Of a DNA stretch of 64,000 bases, positions 36,864-46,132 are shown piece after piece. The number at the start of each line of letters is the position of its first letter. The first letter of the stretch is position 1. The notes under the pieces are model-generated. The model had not been told where the DNA came from, made no database searches, and worked only from the letters and a program-made list of their open reading frames with translations. The position numbers and the translations under genes are program-made. The stretch covers positions 1-64,000 of the forward strand of contig JAFGND010000044.1 of NCBI GenBank assembly GCA_016927185.1, read 5' to 3'. Source of the DNA: Candidatus Coatesiibacteriota bacterium (GTDB lineage Bacteria; JAFGND01).

Positions 36864-37685
36864 ATGGCTCAATTATTGCTTAAAACAGAAGAGGATATTG
36901 AAAGAATTGCTGAAGCAGGAAGTATAGCTGCTGAGTGCCTTATCTACCTCTCCAGAAAATTGAAACCCGGTATAAATACGCTGCAGATAGATAGATGGGC
37001 AGGAGAGTTTATAAATGATAACGGAGGGATATCTGCTTCCAAAGGTTATCATGGTTATCCAGCTGAAATATGCATATCGCCCAACAATGTAATAGTCCAT
37101 GGTATACCAAGCAAGAAAATAATATTAAAGGATGGAGATATACTTTCTCTCGATATTGCCGTGAAAAAGAATGGCTTTATAGGAGATACTGCTGCAACTT
37201 ATCCAGTCGGGGAAGTGAATGATGATGTAAAGCAGCTTCTGGAAGTAACTGAGAAATCAATTTACAAGGCTCTTTCTATATGTACAATCGGAAGCAAGAT
37301 TGCTGAAATTGGCAAGATAATTGAGGAATATGTAAATCCATATGGCTTTGGTATTGTAAGAGATTATGCAGGGCATGGTGTCGGATATTTCATGCATGAA
37401 AAACCTAATGTTCCTAATTATGATGCTACCAGGGAACTTGGTTACAGGCTTGGAACCTGGACTAAGGGAAATAGCGATATAATGATACCTATGCAGACAG
37501 GAATGGTATTCACAATTGAACCTATGATTAATCAAGGTACATACAGAACAAGAACATTGACAGATGGATGGACAGTAGTAACAAGTGACGGAAAATTATC
37601 CGCTCATTTCGAACATACATTGACTGTTTCTGAAAAAGGGGTAAGACTTCTCACTTTGACAAAAGAAGAAAAATCTTTCAGATAA
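36864..37685 (+). CDS. map: Methionine aminopeptidase, type I
   Basis: 273 residues. Removes initiator Met from new proteins. Metal ligands D97, D108, H171, E219, E250 and substrate-side H79 are all in place. About 18 residues are inserted after NVPNY (187-207, LGTWTKGNSD) compared with typical bacterial MetAP. Stop codon directly abuts that of the convergent O-antigen-ligase-like gene. Confidence 0.96.
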   Translation: MAQLLLKTEEDIERIAEAGSIAAECLIYLSRKLKPGINTLQIDRWAGEFINDNGGISASKGYHGYPAEICISPNNVIVHGIPSKKIILKDGDILSLDIAVKKNGFIGDTAATYPVGEVNDDVKQLLEVTEKSIYKALSICTIGSKIAEIGKIIEEYVNPYGFGIVRDYAGHGVGYFMHEKPNVPNYDATRELGYRLGTWTKGNSDIMIPMQTGMVFTIEPMINQGTYRTRTLTDGWTVVTSDGKLSAHFEHTLTVSEKGVRLLTLTKEEKSFR

Positions 37686-38741
37686 TTAGTAGTCAACAAG
37701 ACCCTGCACAAGAATGGCCATAAATGAGGCTAAAGCTGCAAGATAATAAAATGACCTTGTTTTCATGAAATCACTATAGAATTTTCTTGATATCCAGAAT
37801 ACAAGAAAGGAAAAGACTAATAAACCAATTATTCCTAAATCAGCAAGTATATGCAGGTAAATATTGTGCGGATACCATGCATATAGTTCGGCACCTTCTG
37901 GCTTGAACCATTTATAAACATCAGGAAAAGTTCCAGCCCCGTAGCCTGTTAAAGGTCTTAAAGAAATTGCTTTTATAGCAGCTTGCCACAAGAAAAGTCT
38001 CTTTGTATTGCTTGAAGAATCAGTTGTGAAAATAGAGAAAATCTTTGCTTCAAGCAATGGTACAGTAAGCGCAATAACAAGAAGCAGTATAACAGATGCA
38101 AATAGGATATATTTAAGATATTTGTTGTTTCTGTAAAACAGGAAGAAAAAGATTATTGAACCTGCAAATCCAAGCCATGCCCCTCTTGAAAATGTTAATA
38201 CCAGACCAGTTATTCCTGACAGAAGAGCGATTGCATAAAACACGAATCTGAAACCTTTCTCTTCCCTGACACCTGCTATAATGAAAGGAAGCACGAAGAT
38301 CATGAACATTCCAAGGGAATTAGGTCTGTAAAGAGTTGCTCTTGCCCTGATTCCGTAAATGAAAAACTGGAATATACTCAGTATGCAGAAGATAATGACA
38401 AGAAATGATGTAATATCAAGAAGCAGTATTCTCTTTGGTTTATATACATTCCAGATATTCTCTGTTACAAGACCTGCAAGTATAATGGATAAGGAAATTA
38501 TAAGGCTATTCTTTATATTGAATGAAAACGGTGTAAGAATGAGTGATAGTGCTCCAAGCATTGATATTGCTTGTGGATATGGATTGTTTTCAGGAAATAT
38601 AGAGTCAGGTAGATTTGCAAGGAAACCTGCAAGGATAAAAATTATAGAATATATATATGAAAATGGAAATAATCCCAGTATAATCAAACCTAAAGAAACA
38701 GATGAAATTGAAAAATATACTCTCAGTTTTTCAATATTCAT
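37686..38741 (-). CDS. O-antigen ligase (WaaL/Wzy)-like membrane protein
   Basis: 351 residues with about ten membrane helices. The pattern RPNSLGMFMIFVLP, FSRGAWLGF, and the large periplasmic loop with GYGAGTFPDVY ... YPHNIYLHILADLG is that of Wzy_C/O-antigen ligases, which join O-antigen to lipid A-core or polymerise it. Starts within the PilT-like gene stop (4-base overlap). Confidence 0.88.
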   Translation of the reverse strand: MNIEKLRVYFSISSVSLGLIILGLFPFSYIYSIIFILAGFLANLPDSIFPENNPYPQAISMLGALSLILTPFSFNIKNSLIISLSIILAGLVTENIWNVYKPKRILLLDITSFLVIIFCILSIFQFFIYGIRARATLYRPNSLGMFMIFVLPFIIAGVREEKGFRFVFYAIALLSGITGLVLTFSRGAWLGFAGSIIFFFLFYRNNKYLKYILFASVILLLVIALTVPLLEAKIFSIFTTDSSSNTKRLFLWQAAIKAISLRPLTGYGAGTFPDVYKWFKPEGAELYAWYPHNIYLHILADLGIIGLLVFSFLVFWISRKFYSDFMKTRSFYYLAALASFMAILVQGLVDY

Positions 38742-40126
38742 TGAGTAAGATAACCCATTTTCACAAGAGATGATCTTAATGATTTCACATCAATGGATTT
38801 TGCAAGAGCTTCTTCATTGCTTATCTCCTTTTTCTTTATGAGATCAAGCAGAAAATCATTGAGCAGTATCATTCCGTTTTCACTTGCTGCTTGCATTGCA
38901 GATGGTATCTGATATGATTTCTTCTCTTTCAATAGATTTGAAATAGCTTTGTTTATTACAAGAACTTCATATGCTGATATTTTCTGGTTGCTTGTTGATT
39001 TAAGAAGGATTTTTGTAACAACTCCCAGAAGGTTTTCTGCTATCATTATTCTTATGATATCTTTTTTCTCTTCAGGAAAGAGCTCAATAATCCTTTCTAT
39101 TGTCATGTAAGATGAAGCAGACATGAAAGTTGCAAGAACAAGGCATCCATTTTCAGCAAGCTCAAGAGCTGCAAGTATATGTTCAGGATCATTCAGCTCG
39201 CTAATATATATAATATCAGGATCTTCTCTCAAGGTGGATTTCAATGCCTGCTTGAAAGAGATGCTATGTTCACCAATCTCTCTCTGATTTACAATAGATT
39301 TCCTGGATGTGATTATGTATTCAATAGGATCTTCCAGAGTTATTATATGTTTTGAAGAAGAATTATTTATATGTTCAATCAAAGAAGCTACCAGAGTTGA
39401 TTTCCCGCTTCCTTTTGTTCCAGTAAAGAGTATCAAGCCTTTGGGTGAATTAATCAGTTTCTTGACTGATTCTGGAATATTCAACTCGTCAGGGGTCTTG
39501 ATTTTATTCGGAATTATCCTCATCACGGCAGCAGGACCTGTTTTATCTGTAAACAGGTTTATCCTGAATCTGCATTTGTTTTCATAAGAAAATGCAAAAT
39601 CGCAGTCCTTATTCTTCCTGAATACATCCTTGAATCTCAGTGGAGTGATAGTATTTATTAAATCCTCCATCAATGTTATATTTATGTCATCAAAATCATC
39701 AAGAGGCTTTAGCTCACCATCTATTCTCAATATGGGTTTCTGGTTTGTTGTCAAATGCAGATCACTCGCACCAGTACTTAATGCAGAATCAAAAAGCTGA
39801 TTTATGATAGGAGATTTTTCAGGAGGAATTTGTGATGAAGCTGGAACAGGTTTTATCTCTAATTCCAGTCTGTTAGTCTCTCCCCGCAAATTAATGGTAA
39901 TTGGAGGTCTTCCCTGTGGATGATACTGGATTTCCTGGGTAATATCGGTAACAGTAAGACCTATTGCTTCTTTGAGAATTGCATTAAGCTCATTGGTTTC
40001 CTTGGCTTTATTTGAAAGAGATCTTTCTTTGCCGTCTTTTTGAAGAACTATTCCTGATTGACCAATTATCAGTGCATCAGCCTGGTAATTGAAAAGATAC
40101 ATGCAGATCTTGTCTAAACGTTTCAT
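38738..40126 (-). CDS. PilT/GspE-family secretion ATPase with altered Walker B and His box
   Basis: 462 residues, with an N-terminal domain of about 105 residues not found in PilT. RecA-type core: Walker A GTKGSGKST (236-244), Asp box EDPIEYI (265-271), Walker B region LREDPDIIYISEL (299-311; G is replaced by S), and the His box reads TFMS (333-336) instead of TLHT. In true PilT that His is important for ATP use in pilus retraction. Probably a related motor or a regulator; no pilin, PilB or PilC is near. The C-terminal region retains RIIELFP and a PilT-like EVLVIN. Confidence 0.85.
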   Translation of the reverse strand: MKRLDKICMYLFNYQADALIIGQSGIVLQKDGKERSLSNKAKETNELNAILKEAIGLTVTDITQEIQYHPQGRPPITINLRGETNRLELEIKPVPASSQIPPEKSPIINQLFDSALSTGASDLHLTTNQKPILRIDGELKPLDDFDDINITLMEDLINTITPLRFKDVFRKNKDCDFAFSYENKCRFRINLFTDKTGPAAVMRIIPNKIKTPDELNIPESVKKLINSPKGLILFTGTKGSGKSTLVASLIEHINNSSSKHIITLEDPIEYIITSRKSIVNQREIGEHSISFKQALKSTLREDPDIIYISELNDPEHILAALELAENGCLVLATFMSASSYMTIERIIELFPEEKKDIIRIMIAENLLGVVTKILLKSTSNQKISAYEVLVINKAISNLLKEKKSYQIPSAMQAASENGMILLNDFLLDLIKKKEISNEEALAKSIDVKSLRSSLVKMGYLTQ

Positions 40127-40590
40127 TATACTCCTAGATTGAGAATGTAAATACTGGATCTGTTTATTACATAAAAGTAATCATCTTGTTTTATTGTGAA
40201 AAAGAGGACAGGTTTGTTAATAATGTCAGAGATTCTTTTTCTTTCAGGTTTTGCTGGCTCCCATAATTCTCCATTAAGGGATTCTCCGTCAATAAACTCA
40301 ATGGATATATTGTTGCCAGGACAAATTATTGTCTTCAAATACTCTATCTCCTGTTCGTCAGGAATATAGCGAAGATAGTATATATATGTTTTATTAAGAA
40401 GGTGAATTCTTCCCAGCGGAGATCTATATATAAGGAACGGTTCATTCAAATTCATCACTTCATATGGGGTTTGATAGCGCATGGAATATGATGGTGAAAG
40501 GGACAGGAATATATCAGCATCGATAGGTTTCCTGTCTCTTCCATGCCTTATTTCAACTGGTTGAATTTTGGTATCTATTTTCAAATCCAT
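40126..40590 (-). CDS. Hypothetical protein upstream of the PilT-like ATPase
   Basis: 154 residues, soluble, mostly beta predicted; features VEIRHGRDRKPIDADIF and EFIDGESLNGEL. The C-terminal part (about 80-150) resembles small beta-barrel DUF6812-like proteins, but I am not certain. The start is immediately followed (1-base overlap) by the PilT-like gene. TTGACA begins 35 bases before the ATG and no Shine-Dalgarno is visible. Confidence 0.65.
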   Translation of the reverse strand: MDLKIDTKIQPVEIRHGRDRKPIDADIFLSLSPSYSMRYQTPYEVMNLNEPFLIYRSPLGRIHLLNKTYIYYLRYIPDEQEIEYLKTIICPGNNISIEFIDGESLNGELWEPAKPERKRISDIINKPVLFFTIKQDDYFYVINRSSIYILNLGV

Positions 40591-40721
40591 ATAAATGGAA
40601 AAAAATATATAACAAATTTTGTCAAGTTTCTTAAAATAACTGGATATAAAATCAATATGATATTTTCAAGTTTTTTCGAATTTCTCATTGACTGAAGATA
40701 CTGAATGAAAAGATTAAGGCA

Positions 40722-41600
40722 ATGTCAAATGAGCTTGTATGGAGAAATTCTTTTTTTTCAAGGTTTATCTTGTTCATTTTTTCTTTGTTCCCATTTATCA
40801 TGAACATACTGGTAATTGTATTGCCTTTTCTTGAGGATAAAGATAAACTTGTTAATACAATATTGTTGATGATTGGAGGATTCTCCGTATTCATCCCATT
40901 AACAATGTTTTCAGGATACCAGTTCATCATGTCATTGAAAACCATATCAGTAAATAATGAAGGTATTAGATATGGAAGCAAGTTTTATCCATGGTCTGAA
41001 TTCAAGACAGTATTTTATGAAAAAGAGAATTTCAGTCCAGGATTAGTATTTGTCAGAAATGATGAAAGCAGACTTGAACTTTATTTCATGTATAGCGGAA
41101 AGTCATCTCTGCGTTTCATGTCAAGCATCAAGAGTATTGCACTAAGGAATATGAATGAAGGAGAACAGAAGCATTTCATGCTTTCTTTTGCCAACAGGCT
41201 TGCAATAAAGTTCCTTCCTGTCATAATGATATTTCCAATAGTATTTGCCCTTATTCCATGGCTTGTAAAACAATATATGGCAGGTCAAATTCCAAGATTA
41301 TATTTGTCATTATCTCTTATTGGTTTGATATCATTAATATACTTTTTTTTGACGCTTTACAGAATATTGATGAGAACATATATCATTGATGAGGATGCAT
41401 TGAAAGTAATGACAGGGAAGAAGCTTACTGAAAGCATAAGTTATGATTCAATAATTGATCTAATCCTTTTTAAAAACTCAGGTATGTCATTATTGATGAT
41501 AAAAACAGCTAATAAAACAATGCGTATCTATTCCCAGATAGGAAATCTTGAATCTCTTGAAAAAAGCCTCAGGAAAAGGGTTTTCAAAGACACAAGCTAA
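40722..41600 (+). CDS. Membrane protein with two PH-like domains
   Basis: 292 residues with two pairs of hydrophobic helices (about 12-70 and 160-220), each followed by a beta-rich PH/bPH-like segment (ISVNNEGIRYGSKFYPWSEFKTV and YIIDEDALKVMTGKKLTESISYDSI). This duplicated layout is that of bPH2/YdbT-like membrane proteins, of unknown role. The stop codon abuts the stop of the convergent barrel gene. Confidence 0.65.
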   Translation: MSNELVWRNSFFSRFILFIFSLFPFIMNILVIVLPFLEDKDKLVNTILLMIGGFSVFIPLTMFSGYQFIMSLKTISVNNEGIRYGSKFYPWSEFKTVFYEKENFSPGLVFVRNDESRLELYFMYSGKSSLRFMSSIKSIALRNMNEGEQKHFMLSFANRLAIKFLPVIMIFPIVFALIPWLVKQYMAGQIPRLYLSLSLIGLISLIYFFLTLYRILMRTYIIDEDALKVMTGKKLTESISYDSIIDLILFKNSGMSLLMIKTANKTMRIYSQIGNLESLEKSLRKRVFKDTS

Positions 41601-42419
41601 TCAGAATAAAACATTGATTCCGAAATTGTGATTTGAATACTTATTTTCATCTTGCATGAAACTGTATTGAAGGCTTCCCTGTGCAGAAACTGAAAACTCC
41701 ATTCCTCCGCAATAAGTCTTTTTCCATGCATATCCTGTTTTCAGTATTATCCCGTTTGTTATATTAAAAGATAAGCCATATGCTTTTCTCAAGGTGATCT
41801 TTGATTTGTCTTCCCTGTCCCATTTGATATCCCTTATGTCTGCTGATACTAACACTCCTTTCATTGGAGTAATAGCCAGACCTGTATTCAGCGATCTTTC
41901 GAAACCTTCCATGTCTGGATTTGCGAGATTTTGTCCTGTTAATCCGTAGCTTAAGAAATTCAGGAAATAGAAATCAAAACCTATATCAAGTGATGCATTA
42001 TTTCTCATTTCTTCTTTCCAGGGTCCTCTTATATATTTTATATTGGCACCGATTGATGTTGAAGGTGAAACGAGATTGGCGAAGGAAATGGCGACAGATG
42101 TTCTTGTCCCACCTTTTTCAGCTCTCCTGTAAAAACAAAATCCCTTAAGTATCTGTGAGCTTGAAAAAGGATTGGAAAAACCTGTATACCACCCCCTGTC
42201 TACATTAGTTCCAACATCTCTTCTGAATCTGTAATCAAGGGTAAACACGTTATTCTTGAAAAAGACTACTGCTGCCGGATTATAGAGTATTGCACCTGCA
42301 CCATCCGGTGATGCTGTCTGTGAGCCAGCAAGACTTGCTCCTGAAGTAGATAAATCAAAACATTCTGAGAAAAGAAGAGTTTTTAAAAACAGAAAAAGAA
42401 CCAGGTATATCTTGTTCAT
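41601..42419 (-). CDS. Outer-membrane beta-barrel protein (PorV/UPF0164-like)
   Basis: 272 residues with signal peptide (cut about 20) and alternating beta-strands ending in F (NHNFGINVLF), typical of barrel proteins. The start of the mature part (TSGASLAGSQTASPDGAGAILYNPAAV) is the PorV/FadL-type PxGAGAxxxNPAA pattern. PorV shuttles cargo in type IX secretion; here the role is only suggestive. Overlaps the flippase start by 4 bases. Confidence 0.8.
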   Translation of the reverse strand: MNKIYLVLFLFLKTLLFSECFDLSTSGASLAGSQTASPDGAGAILYNPAAVVFFKNNVFTLDYRFRRDVGTNVDRGWYTGFSNPFSSSQILKGFCFYRRAEKGGTRTSVAISFANLVSPSTSIGANIKYIRGPWKEEMRNNASLDIGFDFYFLNFLSYGLTGQNLANPDMEGFERSLNTGLAITPMKGVLVSADIRDIKWDREDKSKITLRKAYGLSFNITNGIILKTGYAWKKTYCGGMEFSVSAQGSLQYSFMQDENKYSNHNFGINVLF

Positions 42420-43450
42420 ATGGATTTCTCCTTTTTATTCTTTGTAAGCAGGAAAGTAAGTCCATAATTAGTTATCAGGAAGATTCCAAGACTTACATAC
42501 GTAATATCACTCAATCTCATGCTTGCCAGATAAGCCATTGCTGATGGAGGATCATAACCAACAATTGCATAAGTTCCTATCTGACCTCCTTCCAGTATGC
42601 CAAATCCTCCTGGCGTAAACTGCAATGCCAGTACAATCTGCGTAAGTACGAAAATCAATGATAGTTCAGGGAAATTAAATGGGATTTTATTATTTAGAAA
42701 TATGAAGAAAAACATGGGTTTTGTAAATATAAAGAACATACTGAATAGAATAAGAAAAAAGCTCTTTATTGTAGATTTGGGATTTGCAACATAAAGCTTG
42801 TGTATCCATTTTTCGCTTTCTCCAACATAAAATGCTGCCCTGGTTAGTTTCCTTGGTGATAATCCCAAGTAAGCAATTTTTTTCAGTGCCGGTCTTAAGA
42901 TCTGCTTGCCTTTCATGATGGAATATTGCAACAGGATAAATGATAATAGAATGAAAATATTGAATATGAGAAGAAGTATTTTCACTCCCAGCGGAAGCAT
43001 TTTGAAATAATGTATGTATACTTCAATGCTCCCTATTATTATAGCCAGAAGGAAACATGTGAATTCCTGGAACTTGGCAATAAAAACAGAAGCAAAAACA
43101 AGTCTTTTTCTTATTCCATATTTCCTTGAAATATATACTGCTCTAATTGGTTCTCCACCAATATATGCGCTTGGGGTAAGGAAATTCCCAGCTTGCCCCA
43201 TGCAGGTTGCATAAAAGATGTCTTTGAATTTTATTTCATATCCATTTGCCTTGAGTATTATCTGCCAGCCTTTTCCTTGAAGCAGCATGGCTATTGAATA
43301 ATTGAAAAAGAAAGCTATGAAAGCAAGTGGACCTACTGTTGAGATCTGATTCCATATTTTCTCTGTTCCAACTTGATGGCAGATGAATACTATAATAAGG
43401 ATTCCTGCTGCAGCACCAATCATGAATGTAAGGAATCCTTTTTTCTCCAT
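42416..43450 (-). CDS. UPF0104 / lysylphosphatidylglycerol-synthase-like membrane protein (flippase domain)
   Basis: 344 residues with about eight membrane helices. The motif set IMLLQGKGWQIILKANGYEI, QAGNFLTPSAYIGGEPIRA, KFQEFTCFLLA and FTPGGFGILEGGQIG is the UPF0104/LPG_synthase_TM family, which transfers or flips lipid-linked groups. Lipid substrate unknown. Lies between the barrel gene and LptD, which share start/stop bases with it. Confidence 0.88.
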   Translation of the reverse strand: MEKKGFLTFMIGAAAGILIIVFICHQVGTEKIWNQISTVGPLAFIAFFFNYSIAMLLQGKGWQIILKANGYEIKFKDIFYATCMGQAGNFLTPSAYIGGEPIRAVYISRKYGIRKRLVFASVFIAKFQEFTCFLLAIIIGSIEVYIHYFKMLPLGVKILLLIFNIFILLSFILLQYSIMKGKQILRPALKKIAYLGLSPRKLTRAAFYVGESEKWIHKLYVANPKSTIKSFFLILFSMFFIFTKPMFFFIFLNNKIPFNFPELSLIFVLTQIVLALQFTPGGFGILEGGQIGTYAIVGYDPPSAMAYLASMRLSDITYVSLGIFLITNYGLTFLLTKNKKEKSI

Positions 43451-45897
43451 TAAAATCTCATTTCATCTGAACCGCGTTTTTCAATCTTTACGTCAGGATG
43501 ATGCTTTATATTGAATCTTATGTAATAAGTCCATTTGTCTCCGATAACGCTTCTGGTGAATATCATCTCCCAGCAATGCAAATCCCTTATTATATTATAG
43601 TCTTGTGAAACAAGCTGCCCTTCTGTAATTGAATAATATGCAGAATAGCTAACTCTCCATTTAGGCGTGACGCTTAATTCACCACTCACATGCAGATCAT
43701 AAATATCTTCGCTTCTGCTTCCATTTCCCTGTTCCATACCTCTGACATAATAGAAAGAAGCTCTGAAATTCCATGGTCTGTCAAGGTCAAAATTACTCTT
43801 ATCCTTGAATGATCGTTCATCTTCTTCTTCCTTGGTCTTTTTTTCCTTGTCTTCTTCTTTTTCTTCATAACCGGGAAGCATATCTTCACTTATCTGGAAT
43901 GTCAAATCCGTTCTAAGCTGGACAAGGGGCATACGACCATATAATGAATGAAGGGTGTTTATACCTGATGTAAGAAAAAAATTAGGCATAAGCTGAAAGG
44001 AATTGCTTAGATCACCCCATGGTCTTATATCATTAGCTTCATCTCTCTCTTTCAAAAGATCATAAGTAGTACTGGAATTTATCGCAAGAAGATTAAGGAT
44101 TTTGTCATCCTTCTCCTGACCCATGAACCATTTTGCATCAAGCATTTGAGACAGGGAGAAGCTTAACATGCTGCTTACAGATTGATGTCCACCGAAAGTT
44201 GTCTGGTATAATCCCATGTCTTCTTCAATATCTCCCTTTACAAAATCCCATCCCTTTAGATACCAGCCTGGGGAATAAGAATGGCTTACTGTCGGTGTTA
44301 TTGTATGTCTGAAAGCTCTTAAATGACCCCATTTGGGATAGAATAAACCATACAGGCTTGTGTTGGCACTCAGTCCTGTGCTGAAATAACCTCTTCTTAC
44401 AAAATGCTTGCTTAATGAATCTTCATCTTCCCAGATTTCATTATAATTCAAACTTGGAGAGAAATTCATGTATTTAAGTATCTTTTGCGGAGTGGATAAT
44501 GATGCATTCTGTACTAATCCTGTTTGTGAATCCCATACATTATCTCTTTCTTCATAATTTGTTTGCTGACGTTTATTGAGAAAATATGAATAATAACTTA
44601 CATAGACAAGCTGATACCATTTTGATTCTTTTGGATCGTCAGGAGCAAAAGGGGCAAAACTGTTGAGATTATACTGCACTCTAGGTAATTCTTCATCAAT
44701 AGCCACTTCACCATCCATTGCATCAAGATATCTTTGATCCATCAAATAAAGATTGAGGCTTGCTTTTTCCCATATCTTGTTGATCTGCCCACTTGTGGTA
44801 AGCTGTTCTATCATTCTTGTATCAAAATCATCTGACTGCTGAAGGAGAGTTCTGTCTGATAGAAATTGTGCCTGGATTTTCGCTTGAACTGAAGGTGTTA
44901 TATTCTGCTGATGATTGCCAGTAAAATACCATCTTCTTCTCTGCTCTTCTGTATCCACATTATACTGGAAATAGGCTGAACCATCAAGAAGGTATCTCTT
45001 CTTGTACCTCAAATCAAGTTTTCCCATATAGCCAACATATTCAGTTATATCTGTTGCGAGTGTTGCATCCCAGTAGTCCGAGGGAGCAAAGTAATATCCA
45101 GCATTCTCCACAAAAAAACCATCAGTGTCATTTTCTCCGAATCTGGGAGTAAGGAAACCACTATGCCTGTCTTTTTTTATGAAGAATACCCAGAAAGGTG
45201 ACCAGAACACAGGAGTATCTCTGATATACATTGTTGCAGGTTTTGTTATTACCTTATCATTAACGAATACTCTCATTCGTTTTGCCTTGAAGAAGAAATC
45301 AGGCTCTTCCTTGTCACATGTTGTATATGTACCATTATCAACATTCAAGACTTTGTCAGCTACCTTTCTTATTCTCTCACCACTGAAATAACCTTGATCC
45401 TGAGTAGTGCTTGCAAAATAAATCCTTCCTTTCCTGAGATTCATGTTATAAACCATCTTATAACCTTCAACTTTGTCTGTACCTTCATAAAGGACAGGAT
45501 TCTCTGTTACAACAAGTATCCTCGTTTTTGTATTGAAATTGACTTTCCCGCCTGTTATTCTTGTTGTCTGATATATCAGCTCAACATTTCCAACCATTAT
45601 TATTTCATCTTTGTCCCTGAGATATGTTATTGAATCTGCCTTGTATAGAAGATTATCAGGTTTTGTTGTATCAGGCTCTGAAGAAGTGCTATCTTTCTTC
45701 GTTTCATCGAAGTTTTCTTCAAGGAAATCATCATCCTTTGTATAGTCTTTTATTCCCTCTTCTTTTTTTGATGTATTGGCAGAATCTGATTTTTCCTCTT
45801 TTGTATTCTTATCATCCTGCTTATTTTTATTTTCTTCTGTATGAAGAAAGCAAGTATAGAAAAGCAGAAAGCAAAAAATAAAAGCTGTCTTTAACAT
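43450..45897 (-). CDS. lptD: LPS-assembly outer-membrane protein LptD
   Basis: 815 residues: signal peptide (about 1-20), a Lys/Asp/Glu-rich disordered stretch (about 22-75), a periplasmic jellyroll (YLRDKDEIIMVGNVELIYQ, about 85-220), then a large beta-barrel. The plug-pore inserts LPS, passed on by LptA, into the outer leaflet. Ends with barrel strands (MRF). The LptE partner is encoded at 57773. The acidic stretch is not found in typical LptD. Confidence 0.9.
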   Translation of the reverse strand: MLKTAFIFCFLLFYTCFLHTEENKNKQDDKNTKEEKSDSANTSKKEEGIKDYTKDDDFLEENFDETKKDSTSSEPDTTKPDNLLYKADSITYLRDKDEIIMVGNVELIYQTTRITGGKVNFNTKTRILVVTENPVLYEGTDKVEGYKMVYNMNLRKGRIYFASTTQDQGYFSGERIRKVADKVLNVDNGTYTTCDKEEPDFFFKAKRMRVFVNDKVITKPATMYIRDTPVFWSPFWVFFIKKDRHSGFLTPRFGENDTDGFFVENAGYYFAPSDYWDATLATDITEYVGYMGKLDLRYKKRYLLDGSAYFQYNVDTEEQRRRWYFTGNHQQNITPSVQAKIQAQFLSDRTLLQQSDDFDTRMIEQLTTSGQINKIWEKASLNLYLMDQRYLDAMDGEVAIDEELPRVQYNLNSFAPFAPDDPKESKWYQLVYVSYYSYFLNKRQQTNYEERDNVWDSQTGLVQNASLSTPQKILKYMNFSPSLNYNEIWEDEDSLSKHFVRRGYFSTGLSANTSLYGLFYPKWGHLRAFRHTITPTVSHSYSPGWYLKGWDFVKGDIEEDMGLYQTTFGGHQSVSSMLSFSLSQMLDAKWFMGQEKDDKILNLLAINSSTTYDLLKERDEANDIRPWGDLSNSFQLMPNFFLTSGINTLHSLYGRMPLVQLRTDLTFQISEDMLPGYEEKEEDKEKKTKEEEDERSFKDKSNFDLDRPWNFRASFYYVRGMEQGNGSRSEDIYDLHVSGELSVTPKWRVSYSAYYSITEGQLVSQDYNIIRDLHCWEMIFTRSVIGDKWTYYIRFNIKHHPDVKIEKRGSDEMRF

Positions 45898-45957
45898 ATA
45901 TTATTGACTTACTTTATATAGCCTTAATAAAGGGCAATAAAAATAATTCGTAAGAGA

Positions 45958-45978
45958 GAAAATAACAAAGTTATTTTC
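45958..45978. promoter_or_regulatory. Perfect 21-base palindromic operator candidate upstream of dnaA
   Basis: Arms GAAAATAAC and GTTATTTTC around AAA, located just before the -35 box of the putative dnaA promoter. Suits a dimeric regulator; protein unknown. Confidence 0.5.
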
Positions 45979-45981
45979 CTC

Positions 45982-46009
45982 TTGACGAGATTTTAACTAT
46001 TGATATGAC
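45982..46009 (+). promoter_or_regulatory. Putative dnaA promoter
   Basis: TTGACG (45982-45987), 16-base spacer, TATGAC (46004-46009). Transcription start would be near 46016, leaving a leader of about 115 bases that includes the DnaA box. Confidence 0.5.
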
Positions 46010-46032
46010 TATTTCAATCATTAAAAAAAGAG

Positions 46033-46041
46033 TGTGGATAA
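46033..46041 (-). promoter_or_regulatory. Consensus DnaA box in the dnaA leader
   Basis: TGTGGATAA, the exact reverse complement of TTATCCACA. It lies about 17 bases after the expected transcription start, the classic place for DnaA autorepression. I see only this one clear box, so an origin call needs more boxes. Confidence 0.7.
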
Positions 46042-46069
46042 CTTTTCGGTTACTATTAATGACTTAAAA

Positions 46070-46085
46070 ATCATAAAGTTATGAT
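46070..46085. repeat. Short palindrome in the dnaA leader
   Basis: ATCATAA-AG-TTATGAT, 7-base perfect arms, about 48 bases before the TTG start. Could form an RNA hairpin or bind a dimer. Confidence 0.4.
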
Positions 46086-46132
46086 GGCTTCTTTATTATT
46101 TTTTAGGCTAATTAAGAAATAGGGGGAGAGAA

